This document shows, piece after piece, positions 52,141-60,889 of a stretch of DNA of 64,000 nt. Positions within the stretch are counted from its first letter, which is position 1. Each line of letters starts with the position of its first letter. A model generated the notes under the pieces. The model had not been told where the DNA came from. It did no database searches and saw only the letters and a list, made by a program, of their open reading frames with translations. A program made the translations under genes and the position numbers. This DNA is from Burkholderia puraquae (GTDB lineage: Bacteria > Pseudomonadota > Gammaproteobacteria > Burkholderiales > Burkholderiaceae). Location: NCBI RefSeq assembly GCF_002099195.1, contig NZ_NBYX01000012.1, forward strand, positions 878-64,877. The letters are read 5' to 3'.

Positions 52141-52608
52141 ATGTTCAATGCAGTCATCGACGCGCCGTTCGGCAAGGTCGGCATCCGCACGGATGCCGCG
52201 GTGGTGCGCGAGATCGTCTATCTGCCCGAATCGATGAAGTCGGTCGATCCGGACTCGCCGCTCGCGATGCGCGCGGTCAAGCAGATCGAACGTTATTTCG
52301 AGCGCGCGTCGGCGCGCTTCGACCTGCCGCTCGCCGAGGTCGGCAGCGCGTTCCAGCATCGCGTGTGGGACGTGATCAGCGATATCCCGCCCGGCACGGT
52401 GCTGACCTACGGCCAGGTCGCGAAGCGGATCGGCAGCGCGCCGCGCGCGGTCGGCCAGGCCTGCGGCGCGAACTACTTCCCGCTCGTGGTCCCGTGCCAT
52501 CGCGTCGTCGCGGCGGGCGGCCTCGGCGGCTTCGCGAACCACGACGACAACGGTTATTACCAGAAAGTGAAGCGCTGGCTGCTGGCGCACGAAGGCGTGC
52601 CGTACTGA
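52141..52608 (+). CDS. ogt: O6-alkylguanine-DNA alkyltransferase
   Basis: This is a 155-residue suicide DNA repair protein that takes alkyl groups from O6-alkylguanine onto a Cys. The active site P-C-H-R-V lies near residue 121, preceded by the helix-turn-helix T-Y-G-Q-V-A-K-R-I-G with R-A-V-G-Q-A. It is a single Ogt-type protein, without the Ada methyl-phosphotriester domain. GGAGAGG precedes ATG 52141. Its stop overlaps the xerD start (TGATG). Confidence 0.95.
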   Translation: MFNAVIDAPFGKVGIRTDAAVVREIVYLPESMKSVDPDSPLAMRAVKQIERYFERASARFDLPLAEVGSAFQHRVWDVISDIPPGTVLTYGQVAKRIGSAPRAVGQACGANYFPLVVPCHRVVAAGGLGGFANHDDNGYYQKVKRWLLAHEGVPY

Positions 52609-53558
52609 TGAGTGAATCGCTGATTTCCCCCGAAGCCGACGGCGAAGCTGCCGCGGCGTCACCCGCGCTGCTCGCGAGCCGTGCGTCGATCGACGTGTTT
52701 TGCGATGCGCTGTGGCTCGAGCACGGGCTCGCGCGCAACACGCTCGACGCGTACCGGCGCGATCTGGTGCTGTTTTCCCAATGGCTGGCCGCGACGCACG
52801 ACACGCCGCTCGATGCGGTCGACGAAGCGATGGTGACGGGCTACATCGCCGCGCGCAGCGACGGCAAGGCGACGTCGTCGAACCGGCGGCTGTCCGTGTT
52901 CCGGCGCTATTACGGCTGGGCCGTGCGCGAGCACCGTGCGAGCGCCGACCCGACGCTGCGGATCACGTCCGCGAAACAGGCTGCCCGGTTTCCGTCGACG
53001 TTGTCGGAGGCGCAGGTCGAGGCGCTGCTCGGCGCGCCCGACATCGGCACGCCGCTCGGCCTGCGCGATCGCACGATGCTCGAGTTGATGTATGCGAGCG
53101 GGTTGCGCGTGAGCGAGCTCGTGACGCTGAAGACCGTCGAGGTCGGGCTCAACGAGGGCGTCGTGCGCGTGATGGGCAAGGGCTCGAAGGAGCGGCTCGT
53201 GCCGTTCGGCGAAGTCGCGCACGGCTGGATCGAGCGTTACCTGCGCAATGCGCGGCCGGCGCTGCTCGGTGCGCGCGCGGCCGATGCGCTGTTCGTGACC
53301 GCGCGCGGCGACGGGATGACGCGCCAGCAGTTCTGGAACATCATCAAGCGCCACGCGCAGCACGCGGACGTGCGTGCGCACCTGTCGCCGCACACGCTGC
53401 GGCATGCGTTCGCGACGCACCTGCTGAACCACGGCGCCGACCTGCGCGTCGTGCAGTTGCTGCTCGGCCACAGCGACATCTCGACCACGCAGATCTATAC
53501 GCACGTCGCGCGCGAGCGGTTGAAGACGCTGCACGCGCAACACCACCCGCGCGGTTAG
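52608..53558 (+). CDS. xerD: Tyrosine recombinase XerD
   Basis: This is a 316-residue site-specific recombinase that with XerC resolves chromosome dimers at dif. The N-terminal core-binding domain covers about 22-110. The catalytic residues are Arg in A-S-G-L-R-V-S-E-L, Lys in M-G-K-G-S-K-E-R, H-x-x-R in S-P-H-T-L-R-H-A-F, His in G-H-S-D-I-S-T-T-Q and the nucleophile in I-Y-T-H-V-A. The V-S-E-L-V pattern is XerD-like. The start overlaps the ogt stop. No mobile-element features adjoin, so it is the housekeeping copy. Confidence 0.94.
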   Translation: MSESLISPEADGEAAAASPALLASRASIDVFCDALWLEHGLARNTLDAYRRDLVLFSQWLAATHDTPLDAVDEAMVTGYIAARSDGKATSSNRRLSVFRRYYGWAVREHRASADPTLRITSAKQAARFPSTLSEAQVEALLGAPDIGTPLGLRDRTMLELMYASGLRVSELVTLKTVEVGLNEGVVRVMGKGSKERLVPFGEVAHGWIERYLRNARPALLGARAADALFVTARGDGMTRQQFWNIIKRHAQHADVRAHLSPHTLRHAFATHLLNHGADLRVVQLLLGHSDISTTQIYTHVARERLKTLHAQHHPRG

Positions 53559-53604
53559 CGCACTTCACGGCGCGGGCTTCGGCGCGCGCACCGGCCCGCT
53601 TGCG

Positions 53605-55167
53605 TCAGACCCGCTCGCGCAGCTTGTGCTTCAGCACCTTGCCCGTCGACGCGGCCGGCAGCGCGTCGAGCACGCGGATGTGCGCGGGGCGTTTGTAAGG
53701 CGCGAGCCGCTCCGCGCACCATGCGTGCAATGCCGTTTCGTCCGCCGTCGCGCCGGGCACCAGCTCGACGAACGCGAGCACTTCCTCGTTGCCTTCGACC
53801 GCGCGCCCGATGACGGCCGCCTGCACGACGTCCGGATGCGCATTCAGCACCTGCTCGACTTCGACCGGATAGACGTTGAAGCCCGACCGGATGATCAGCT
53901 CCTTGCTGCGGCCGGCGATCGTCACCGCGCCGTCTGCCTCCTGTCGCGCGAGATCGCCGGTGCTCAGCCAGCCATCAGGCGATACGGCCGCTCGCGTGGC
54001 GTCTGCGTTGCGGTAATAGCCGAGCATCACGTTCGGCCCACGCACGCGGATTTCCCCGACTTCGCCCGACGGCACGTCGGTGCCGTCCGGCGCGACGATC
54101 CGCATCTCCACGCCGGGAATCGGCACGCCGACCGAGCTGTCGGCGCGTGGCGCGTCGAGCGGTGTCTGCGTGATCGTCGGGCTGCTTTCGGTCATCCCGT
54201 AGCCGTTGTGCAGCGGCACGCCGTACAGGTGCTCGACGCGTGCCTTGAGGTTCGCGTCGAGCGGCGAGCCGCCCGAATACGCGAAGCGCAGGCGCGGTGC
54301 GTGCCACGCGTGGCCGTGCGTGTGCAGGTGTTCGAGCAGCTTTGCGTGCATCGCGGGCACGCCCTGGAAGATCGTGACGCCTTCGTCGGCGAGCGCGACG
54401 CGCACGGCTTCCGGCGAGAAGCGCGGGACGAGCCGCAGCGTCGCGCCCGCGTACAGGCTGCCGAGGCAGACCGACGCGAGCCCGTACACGTGAGACACGG
54501 GCAGCACCGTATAGACGAGGTCGTCGGGCGACACGCGGCGCAGCGTGCTCGACGTCGCCGCGATGAACAGCAGGTTGCGATGCGACAGCATCACGCCTTT
54601 CGGCGTGCCGGTCGTGCCGGTCGTGTAGATCAGCGCCGCGCATTGCGCGGCACCGTCGGCGGCGACCGGTTCGCCCGGCGCGCTCGCGTCGACGCGATAC
54701 GACCACGCGCCGATGTCGACCGGCAGCGCACCGGCAGGCGTCGCGCCGTGCCGAGCGGCATGCGTGCGCGCGTCGGGCGATGCGTCGGTGGTGAACGCGA
54801 TCAGCTTCGGACGCGCGTGCGCGGCGATCGCGTCGAGCTCGCTGGCGGACAACCGCGCGTTCGACACGAGCGCCCACGCGTCGACGCGGGCGGCCGCGAA
54901 CAGCAGCACGATCTGCGCGACACAGTTTTCGGCGACGATCATCACGCGGTCGCCGCCTTGCACGCCGAGGTTGGCGAGCAGCACGGCGGCCGCGTCGACG
55001 GCCTGCGACAGGTCGCCGTACGACAGGCGGCGCGCGTCCTCGATCAGCGCCGGATGCGCGGGCGCCTGCGCGGCCCAGCGTGCGGGCACGTCGGCGATGC
55101 GGCGAGGCAGCGCGGCGAGCAGCGCTTCGACGTCGAGCGGCTCGGAAGAACGATGGGACGAGGACAT
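53605..55167 (-). CDS. AMP-dependent acyl-CoA synthetase/ligase
   Basis: This is a 520-residue ANL-family enzyme that adenylates a carboxylic acid and forms an acyl-CoA. P-loop-like motif A3 is I-Y-T-T-G-T-T-G-T-P-K-G-V near 190, A5 is N-G-Y-G-M-T-E-S-S, A7 S-T-G-D-L, A8 hinge G-R-S-K-E-L-I-I-R-S-G-F-N-V-Y-P-V-E-V-E, and A10 Lys lies in S-T-G-K-V-L-K. Motifs resemble long- and medium-chain fatty-acid or 4-coumarate ligases; the acid is unknown. ATG 55167 begins the aligned part. It stands alone between convergent xerD and divergent ybaK, 245 bases away. Confidence 0.9.
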   Translation of the reverse strand: MSSSHRSSEPLDVEALLAALPRRIADVPARWAAQAPAHPALIEDARRLSYGDLSQAVDAAAVLLANLGVQGGDRVMIVAENCVAQIVLLFAAARVDAWALVSNARLSASELDAIAAHARPKLIAFTTDASPDARTHAARHGATPAGALPVDIGAWSYRVDASAPGEPVAADGAAQCAALIYTTGTTGTPKGVMLSHRNLLFIAATSSTLRRVSPDDLVYTVLPVSHVYGLASVCLGSLYAGATLRLVPRFSPEAVRVALADEGVTIFQGVPAMHAKLLEHLHTHGHAWHAPRLRFAYSGGSPLDANLKARVEHLYGVPLHNGYGMTESSPTITQTPLDAPRADSSVGVPIPGVEMRIVAPDGTDVPSGEVGEIRVRGPNVMLGYYRNADATRAAVSPDGWLSTGDLARQEADGAVTIAGRSKELIIRSGFNVYPVEVEQVLNAHPDVVQAAVIGRAVEGNEEVLAFVELVPGATADETALHAWCAERLAPYKRPAHIRVLDALPAASTGKVLKHKLRERV

Positions 55168-55412
55168 GGCGTCTCCAGAAAAGGGGCAGGCGGCGGCTGG
55201 CGAGGTTGGCGAACGATCGTGCCATGATGGCGTGCGCGCCACAATCGGCCATTCGGGCAATAGCGCTTCGCGATGTCCGCAATGATGATGGACGGAATCG
55301 TGGCGGCGACTCAGCCGGCCGCCCGGCGGAAAACGGGCCGCGAGTATACCGCCGGCGTCGGCGCGAGGGCGCCATTGCCCGCCCGCCGGTCGTTCGCCAT
55401 TAAAATGCCGCC

Positions 55413-55904
55413 ATGAGCAAATCCAGACACGTGTCCGAAACCCCCGCGACCCAGCTGTTGCGCCGCCATGGCGTCGCGTTCGGCGAGCATCCGTACGACT
55501 ACGTCGAGCATGGCGGCACCGGCGAATCGGCGCGCCAGCTCGGCGTCGACGAGCACAGCGTCGTGAAGACGCTCGTGATGGAAGATGAACATGCGAAGCC
55601 GCTGATCGTGCTGATGCACGGCGATCGCACCGTATCGACGAAGAACCTTGCGCGGCAGATCGGCGCGAAGCGCGTCGAGCCGTGCAAGCCCGAGGTCGCG
55701 AACCGTCATTCGGGCTATCTCGTCGGCGGCACGTCGCCGTTCGGCACGCGCAAGGCGATGCCCGTCTACGTCGAGGCGACGATCCTCGAGCTGCCGACGA
55801 TCTACCTGAACGGCGGCCGTCGCGGCTACCTCGTCAGCCTCGCGCCGGCCGTGCTCACGTCGCTGCTCGGCGCGCAGTCCGTGCAGTGCGCCAGTGTCGA
55901 CTGA
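55413..55904 (+). CDS. ybaK: Cys-tRNA(Pro)/Cys-tRNA(Cys) deacylase YbaK
   Basis: This is a 163-residue trans-editing protein that hydrolyses mischarged Cys-tRNA(Pro). The invariant Lys lies in V-V-K-T-L-V-M near residue 52, with G-G-T-S-P-F-G-T-R-K-A-M-P-V-Y near 110 and the E-H-P-Y N-terminal element. Length is standard. It precedes plsY after a 108-base gap. Confidence 0.95.
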   Translation: MSKSRHVSETPATQLLRRHGVAFGEHPYDYVEHGGTGESARQLGVDEHSVVKTLVMEDEHAKPLIVLMHGDRTVSTKNLARQIGAKRVEPCKPEVANRHSGYLVGGTSPFGTRKAMPVYVEATILELPTIYLNGGRRGYLVSLAPAVLTSLLGAQSVQCASVD

Positions 55905-56012
55905 GGGTTTCACCTTCGTGGCAGCCTGCGCGCGTTCGGTAGAATGGGCGCCGTTTCGGCTTGCCGCGCGCAGCCGTCCCTTTATCGATACGTTGAAAGA
56001 AGAGTCCTCCGC

Positions 56013-56651
56013 ATGCAGATCCTGCTCGCCGCCCTCGTTGCCTACCTGATCGGTTCGGTGTCGTTCGCCGTCGTCGTCAGCGGCGCAATGGGCCTGGCCG
56101 ACCCGCGTTCGTACGGGTCGAAGAATCCCGGCGCGACCAACGTGCTGCGCAGCGGCAACAAGAAAGCCGCGATCCTGACGCTCGTCGGCGATGCGTTCAA
56201 GGGCTGGATTGCCGTCTGGCTCGCACGGCGCTTCGGCCTGCCCGACGTCGCGGTCGCATGGGTCGCGATCGCCGTGTTCCTTGGCCACCTGTATCCGGTG
56301 TTCTTCCGCTTCCAGGGCGGCAAGGGCGTCGCGACCGCGGCCGGCGTGCTGCTCGCCGTGCACCCGGTGCTCGGGCTCGCGACCGCGCTGACCTGGCTGA
56401 TCGTCGCGTTCTTCTTCCGCTATTCGTCGCTCGCGGCGCTGGTGGCGGCCGTGTTTGCGCCGGTGTTCGACGTGTTCCTGTTCGGCACGGGCCACAACCC
56501 GGTTGCGTGGGCCGTGCTCGCGATGAGCGTGCTGCTCGTGTGGCGTCACCGCGGCAACATTTCGAAGCTGCTGGCGGGGCAGGAGAGCCGCATCGGCGAC
56601 AAGAAGAAGGCGGCCGCGGACAGCGGCGCGCAGGACGGCGGGAAAGCCTGA
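56013..56651 (+). CDS. plsY: Acyl-phosphate:glycerol-3-phosphate acyltransferase
   Basis: This 212-residue integral membrane acyltransferase starts phospholipid synthesis using acyl-phosphate. The conserved cytoplasmic loops are G-S-K-N-P-G-A-T-N-V-L-R near 35, H-L-Y-P-V-F-F-R-F-Q-G-G-K-G-V-A-T-A-A-G near 93, and G-H-N-P around 160. Five or more hydrophobic segments are present, with a charged C-terminal tail. ATG 56013 gives the family start; the in-frame extension to 55944 lies in the ybaK-plsY gap. Confidence 0.96.
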   Translation: MQILLAALVAYLIGSVSFAVVVSGAMGLADPRSYGSKNPGATNVLRSGNKKAAILTLVGDAFKGWIAVWLARRFGLPDVAVAWVAIAVFLGHLYPVFFRFQGGKGVATAAGVLLAVHPVLGLATALTWLIVAFFFRYSSLAALVAAVFAPVFDVFLFGTGHNPVAWAVLAMSVLLVWRHRGNISKLLAGQESRIGDKKKAAADSGAQDGGKA

Positions 56652-56730
56652 GCAGGTGCGGCGCCTGCCGCATGCCGGGCGCTCCGCGTGTGCGGGGCCC
56701 GGCGCGATGATGTGACGGATCGTCCGGCGA

Positions 56731-57216
56731 TCAGTCGCGGAAGTTGTTGAAGTCGAGCGGCGTGTCGGTCACGTCCTTGCGCAGCATCGCGATCACGCTC
56801 TGCAGGTCGTCGCGCTTCGTGCCGGCCACGCGCACCGCGTCGCCCTGGATGCTCGCCTGCACCTTGATCTTGCTGTCCTTCACGAGCCGCACGATCTTTT
56901 TCGCGAGATCGCCGGTCACGCCTTTCTTCACGGTGACGATCTGCTTGACCTTGTCGCCGCCGATCTTCTCGACCTTGCCGTAGTCGAGGAAGCGCACGTC
57001 GACGTTGCGCTTGGCCAGCTTGCTGATCAGCACGTCCTTGACCTGGCCGAGCTTGAAATCGTCATCGGCGAACAGCGTCAGCTCGCGCTCCTTCTGCTCG
57101 ACGCGCGAGTCGGAGCCCTTGAAGTCGAAGCGCGTCGAAATTTCCTTGTTCGACTGCTCGATGGCGTTCTTCACTTCGATCATGTTCGCTTCGGAAACGA
57201 CGTCGAACGATGGCAT
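56731..57216 (-). CDS. yajQ: YajQ family nucleotide-binding protein
   Basis: This is a 161-residue protein with two RRM-like halves. It has the family start M-P-S-F-D-V-V-S-E and the internal F-D-F-K-G-S-D-S and F-L-D-Y-G-K-V-E-K-I-G-G-D-K-V-K-Q. A Xanthomonas homologue binds cyclic di-GMP and affects virulence gene expression; the function here is not known. AAGGGAG precedes the ATG. It is divergent from murB with 136 bases between. Confidence 0.95.
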   Translation of the reverse strand: MPSFDVVSEANMIEVKNAIEQSNKEISTRFDFKGSDSRVEQKERELTLFADDDFKLGQVKDVLISKLAKRNVDVRFLDYGKVEKIGGDKVKQIVTVKKGVTGDLAKKIVRLVKDSKIKVQASIQGDAVRVAGTKRDDLQSVIAMLRKDVTDTPLDFNNFRD

Positions 57217-57265
57217 GGCATTCTCCCTTGAGATGCGGGCACCCGGCTCACGCGCGGGCACTCGC

Positions 57266-57271
57266 TATAAT
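57266..57271 (+). promoter_or_regulatory. -10 promoter element of murB
   Basis: TATAAT is a perfect sigma-70 -10 hexamer about 80 bases before the murB ATG. No good -35 match is visible at 17 bases upstream. Confidence 0.6.
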
Positions 57272-57352
57272 TGCGGACTGTTTGCCATTTTACCGATGCC
57301 CCTCCGTTTGCCCAAGACCGGCCGCGTGCCGCCCGGGCGGACGTGACCGCGA

Positions 57353-58402
57353 ATGCCGATGCCTCCTGACGATTCCGCCCTGTCGCTGCTCCCCGACCAT
57401 CCGCTCGCCGCGCACAATACGTTCGGCATCGCCGCGACCGCGCGCCTTGCCGCGCGCATCACGCATGCGTCGCAGTTCGAGGCGCTCCATCGCGACCCGC
57501 GCGTCGCGAACCTGCCGCAGCTCGTGCTCGGCGGCGGCAGCAACGTCGTGTTCACGCGCGATTTCGACGGCCTCGTGCTGCTCGACGAGATCGCGGGCCG
57601 CCGCGTCGTGCGCGAGGATGACGACGCGTGGTACGTCGAGGCCGGCGGCGGCGAGAACTGGCACGCATTTGTCGCATGGACGCTCGAGCACGGGATGCCG
57701 GGTCTCGAGAACCTCGCGCTGATTCCGGGCACGGTCGGCGCCGCGCCGATCCAGAACATCGGCGCGTACGGCCTCGAGATGAAGGCGTACTTCGACTCGC
57801 TGGTCGCGGTCGAGCTGGCGACGGGGCGCAGCGAGCGATTCGACGCCGCGCGCTGCGCGTTCGGCTATCGCGACAGCTTTTTCAAGCGGGAAGGGCGCGG
57901 CCGGTTTGCGATCGTAGCGGTGACGTTCCGGCTGCCGAAGCAGTGGGCGCCGCGGCTCGGCTACGCGGACGTCACGCGGGAACTCGACGCACACGGCATC
58001 GCGCCCGATGCGGCGACGCCGCGCGACGTGTTCGACGCCGTCGTCGCGATCCGCCGCGCGAAGCTGCCCGATCCGCTCGTGCTCGGCAACGCGGGCAGTT
58101 TCTTCAAGAATCCGGTGATCGATGCCGCGCAATTCGATGCGCTGCGCGCCCGCGTGCCCGAGGTCGTGTCGTATCCGCAGCCGGACGGGCAGGTCAAGCT
58201 CGCGGCCGGCTGGTTGATCGACCGCTGCGGCTGGAAGGGGCGCGCGTTAGGTACGGCGGCCGTGCACGACCGCCAGGCGCTCGTGCTCGTCAATCGCGGC
58301 GGCGCGACGGGCGCCGACGTGCTCGCGCTGGCGCGGGCGATCCAGGCCGACGTGCACGCGCAATTCGGCATCGAACTCGAGCCCGAGCCGGTCTGCCTGT
58401 AA
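57353..58402 (+). CDS. murB: UDP-N-acetylenolpyruvoylglucosamine reductase
   Basis: This 349-residue FAD enzyme makes UDP-N-acetylmuramic acid for peptidoglycan. Motifs are the N-T-F start, FAD-binding G-G-G-S-N-V-V-F near 61, P-G-T-V-G-A-A-P-I-Q-N-I-G-A-Y-G-L-E near 124, catalytic Ser in G-N-A-G-S-F-F-K-N-P near 246, and the final Glu in L-E-P-E-P. It is the type I (E. coli-like) form with Tyr loop. Two possible ATGs lie 6 bases apart (57353, 57359). Confidence 0.97.
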   Translation: MPMPPDDSALSLLPDHPLAAHNTFGIAATARLAARITHASQFEALHRDPRVANLPQLVLGGGSNVVFTRDFDGLVLLDEIAGRRVVREDDDAWYVEAGGGENWHAFVAWTLEHGMPGLENLALIPGTVGAAPIQNIGAYGLEMKAYFDSLVAVELATGRSERFDAARCAFGYRDSFFKREGRGRFAIVAVTFRLPKQWAPRLGYADVTRELDAHGIAPDAATPRDVFDAVVAIRRAKLPDPLVLGNAGSFFKNPVIDAAQFDALRARVPEVVSYPQPDGQVKLAAGWLIDRCGWKGRALGTAAVHDRQALVLVNRGGATGADVLALARAIQADVHAQFGIELEPEPVCL

Positions 58403-58436
58403 CACGGGTTCCGCGCTGCTTTTCGTGCGCCCGAAC

Positions 58437-58468
58437 AAAAAGCGCCGATCGTCGATCGGCGCTTTTTT
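58437..58468. terminator. Bidirectional terminator between murB and argF
   Basis: AAAAAGCGCCGATC pairs with GATCGGCGCTTTTT around a GTC loop. T-runs face both directions, so it can end both convergent genes. Confidence 0.92.
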
Positions 58469-58492
58469 CATGGATGGCCGGATGCCGGCGCG

Positions 58493-59422
58493 TCAGTGCT
58501 TGAGGCGGCCGAGCAGCAGGAACTCCATCAGCGCCTTCTGCACGTGCAGGCGGTTTTCCGCTTCGTCCCACACGACGCTCTGCGGGCCGTCGATCACGCC
58601 GGCCGTCACTTCTTCGCCGCGGTGCGCAGGCAGGCAGTGCATGAAGAGGGCGTCCGGGTTCGCGTGGCCCATCATTTCCTCGTCGACGCACCAGTCGGCG
58701 AACGCCTTCATCCGCGCTTCGTTCTCGGCTTCGAACCCCATGCTCGTCCACACGTCGGTCGTCACGAGATCGGCGCCCTTGCACGCTTCGTTCGGATCGT
58801 CGAACACCTCGTAGAACGGCGCGCTGTCGGGCGACACGAGCTTCATGTCGAGCGCGTAGCCGGGCGGTGTGGACAGGCGCAGCTTGAAGCCGAGGATCTG
58901 CGCAGCTTCGATCCACGTGTACAGCATGTTGTTCGCATCGCCGACCCACGCGACCGTCTTGCCGGCGATCGGGCCGCGGTGCTCGTAGTACGTGAAGATG
59001 TCGGCGAGCACCTGGCACGGGTGGTAATCGTTGGTCAGGCCGTTGATCACCGGCACGCGGGAGTTCTCCGCGAAGCGCGTGATCACGTCCTGCTCGAACG
59101 TGCGGATCATGATGATGTCGACCATCCGCGAGATGACCTGCGCGGAATCCTCGACGGGCTCGCCGCGGCCGAGCTGCGTGTCGCGCGTGCTCATGAACAC
59201 GGCGTGGCCGCCGAGCTGGAAGATCCCGGCCTCGAACGACAGGCGCGTACGCGTCGAGCTTTTCTCGAAGATCATCGCGAGCGTGCGGTCGTGCAGCGGG
59301 TGATAGGTCTCGTAGTTCTTGAACTTGCGCTTCAGGATACCCGTGCGTTCGAGCACGTACTCGTAGTCTTCCAGCGAGAAATCCTTGAACTGCAGGTAGT
59401 GACGAATGGTTTTGGCGGTCAT
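58493..59422 (-). CDS. argF: Ornithine carbamoyltransferase
   Basis: This 309-residue enzyme makes citrulline from ornithine and carbamoyl phosphate. The carbamoyl-phosphate loop is S-S-T-R-T-R-L-S-F-E near 54, with H-P-C-Q near 138 and ornithine-binding D-V-W-T-S-M-G and M-H-C-L-P-A-H-R-G near 262. Length is that of anabolic enzymes. ATG 59422 gives M-T-A-K-T-I-R-H-Y-L-Q-F. It is divergent from the DUF3579 gene. Confidence 0.97.
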   Translation of the reverse strand: MTAKTIRHYLQFKDFSLEDYEYVLERTGILKRKFKNYETYHPLHDRTLAMIFEKSSTRTRLSFEAGIFQLGGHAVFMSTRDTQLGRGEPVEDSAQVISRMVDIIMIRTFEQDVITRFAENSRVPVINGLTNDYHPCQVLADIFTYYEHRGPIAGKTVAWVGDANNMLYTWIEAAQILGFKLRLSTPPGYALDMKLVSPDSAPFYEVFDDPNEACKGADLVTTDVWTSMGFEAENEARMKAFADWCVDEEMMGHANPDALFMHCLPAHRGEEVTAGVIDGPQSVVWDEAENRLHVQKALMEFLLLGRLKH

Positions 59423-59835
59423 GAAGCGAGATACGGCGGGTTGCATCCGGCAGCAAGGCCGGACGGCGCCGCCGTCGGGTGTGGATAACTCAAAGCAGCA
59501 TAAAGGATTTTCTGTGCTTTGACGAGCCGTGGAAAGAAGCGGGGCGGGATCGCCGCGCACGACAGGCGGTGCAGGAGGAGGGGTGTCGGGACGGCGCGCG
59601 ATGGCGCGCTGCGGTATAATCCAAAAGTTTTCTCCAGCCCGGCAGGCAAGCCTCCTCGCGCTCTGCCGGACACAAGCCGTGCGCTGCACAAATCCGGTGC
59701 AGTCCGCCGGCGGCGCGCGTCGACGTCCCGTTTTCGGGATACCGGAGTGCTTGTGCTGCCGTCCGTTTCAGCTTTGTGTTCGCGTATCCAGGCGCCGTTG
59801 CCTGGACATCGCCGGGCCGTCACTTGGGTAACCAC
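59423..59835. promoter_or_regulatory. argF/DUF3579 divergent region with a long leader
   Basis: The 413 bases hold a perfect TATAAT at 59615-59620 on the plus strand, which would start a transcript near 59627 and leave about 210 bases of untranslated leader. The leader has an inverted repeat CCGGCAG...CTGCCGG (about 59638-59668) and ends with a CGGGCCGTCACTTGG stretch before the ATG. A minus-strand AT-richer stretch near 59495-59515 may be the argF promoter. No small ORF with a clear ribosome site was found. Confidence 0.5.
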
Positions 59836-60156
59836 ATGGCTGAAACCCCTCCGACCGAATTCTTCATCCAGGGCATCACGAAAGACGGGAAAAAGTTTCG
59901 CCCGAGCGACTGGTCGGAACGTCTGGCCGGTGTGATGGCCTGCTTCGGGCCGGGGGCGAGCGGGCCGAACGCGCGTCTCAAGTATTCGCTCTATGTGCGT
60001 CCGACGATGCTCGGCGACCTGAAATGCGTGATCCTCGATTCCCGGCTGCGCGACGTCGAGCCGATGGCTTTCGATTTCGTGTTGAATTTCGCGAAGGACA
60101 ACAACCTCGTTGTCACCGAGGCGTGCGAACTGCCGGACTACGACGCGAAGAAGTAA
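59836..60156 (+). CDS. DUF3579 domain protein
   Basis: This is a 106-residue small soluble protein of the beta-proteobacterial DUF3579 family. It has F-F-I-Q-G-I-T-K-D-G-K-K-F-R-P-S-D-W-S-E-R and L-K-Y-S-L-Y-V-R-P. Function is unknown; I recall it being conserved beside argF and rpsT in beta-proteobacteria. No ribosome site is obvious before ATG 59836. It is followed by a strong terminator. Confidence 0.92.
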   Translation: MAETPPTEFFIQGITKDGKKFRPSDWSERLAGVMACFGPGASGPNARLKYSLYVRPTMLGDLKCVILDSRLRDVEPMAFDFVLNFAKDNNLVVTEACELPDYDAKK

Positions 60157-60238
60157 TGCTGACCCCGGGCGAGGGCGCCTGCGGCGCCCGCCCTGGCAAG
60201 GTGTCGTCGGCTCGCATCATGCGCCGGCGACAGACGAC

Positions 60239-60266
60239 AAAAAAGCCCGCCTAGGCGGGCTTTTTT
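60239..60266. terminator. Bidirectional terminator between DUF3579 and rpsT
   Basis: AAAAAAGCCCGC and GCGGGCTTTTTT form a perfect 12-bp stem with a CTAG loop. T-runs occur on both strands, serving the convergent DUF3579 and rpsT genes. Confidence 0.93.
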
Positions 60267-60312
60267 GCGATCGCAGGAAACAGGAACGCCCGCGTGAGCG
60301 GGCGCACCGGAT

Positions 60313-60585
60313 TTACGCTGCTGCCTGCAGACCCTTGACGGCTGCGGCGAGGCGGCTCTTGCTGCGAGCGGCCTTGTTCTTGTGAACGATCTTCTTGTCG
60401 GCGATCGTGTCGATCGTCTTGACGGCAGACTTGAACAGCTCTGCAGCCTTTGCCTGGTCGCCGGCGTCGACAGCCTTGCGAACAGCCTTGATCGCGGTAC
60501 GGAATTTCGAGCGCAGCGCCGAGTTGTGCGAGTTTGCCTTCGCGGCCTGGCGGGCGCGCTTGCGTGCTTGTGCGGAGTTAGCCAT
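60313..60585 (-). CDS. rpsT: 30S ribosomal protein S20
   Basis: This is a 90-residue, Lys/Arg/Ala-rich helical protein with the family start M-A-N-S-A-Q-A-R-K-R-A-R-Q and S-H-N-S-A-L-R-S-K-F-R-T-A-I-K. It binds 16S rRNA early in 30S assembly. It is monocistronic. Its leader (minus strand, 60586 to about 60690) contains a CCCCTG...CAGGGG hairpin; S20 is known to regulate its own translation in E. coli. Confidence 0.98.
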   Translation of the reverse strand: MANSAQARKRARQAAKANSHNSALRSKFRTAIKAVRKAVDAGDQAKAAELFKSAVKTIDTIADKKIVHKNKAARSKSRLAAAVKGLQAAA

Positions 60586-60889
60586 GACGGTTCCTTATCC
60601 TGTCCTGTTTCCAGAGCTTGGAGCCTGACGGCCAAGCGCTGCTTTTCGATCCGTCCCCTGAGAACGATTGCCCAGGGGCGCATAAAAAAACGGTGATTTT
60701 AACCGAGGCCGGGACATGAAAACGGCAGTTGCCGTGCATGTACGAGCCCAGAAACCGGCGATTATAGCAACAAAATCAAGCGAGTGGCAAGTTTAACGTG
60801 ACTCCCGCCGGACGGGGCGCCGGCGGCTCGTGTGCTTTTCGGCATCGGCCGCTGGCCGGGCCACGCAACGTCCGTATAATAAGCGCCCC
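60586..60889. promoter_or_regulatory. Divergent region of rpsT and murJ
   Basis: The 304-base gap contains a minus-strand -10-like TAAAAT at 60701-60696 for rpsT, a leader hairpin (arms CCCCTG/CAGGGG, about 60657-60680) and a run of seven T on the minus strand just before it. The plus-strand murJ -10 box is at 60875-60880. Confidence 0.55.
60875..60880 (+). promoter_or_regulatory. -10 promoter element of murJ, almost no leader
   Basis: A perfect TATAAT ends 9 bases before the murJ ATG. Transcription would begin at about 60887, so the mRNA may be leaderless or have a leader of a few bases. No Shine-Dalgarno sequence is visible before the ATG. Confidence 0.65.

Noticed and set aside
52608..53558. 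XerD as integrase of a mobile element
   Set aside because: It sits in a housekeeping gene order with no attachment repeats, tRNA or phage genes nearby, and matches the chromosomal XerD pattern.
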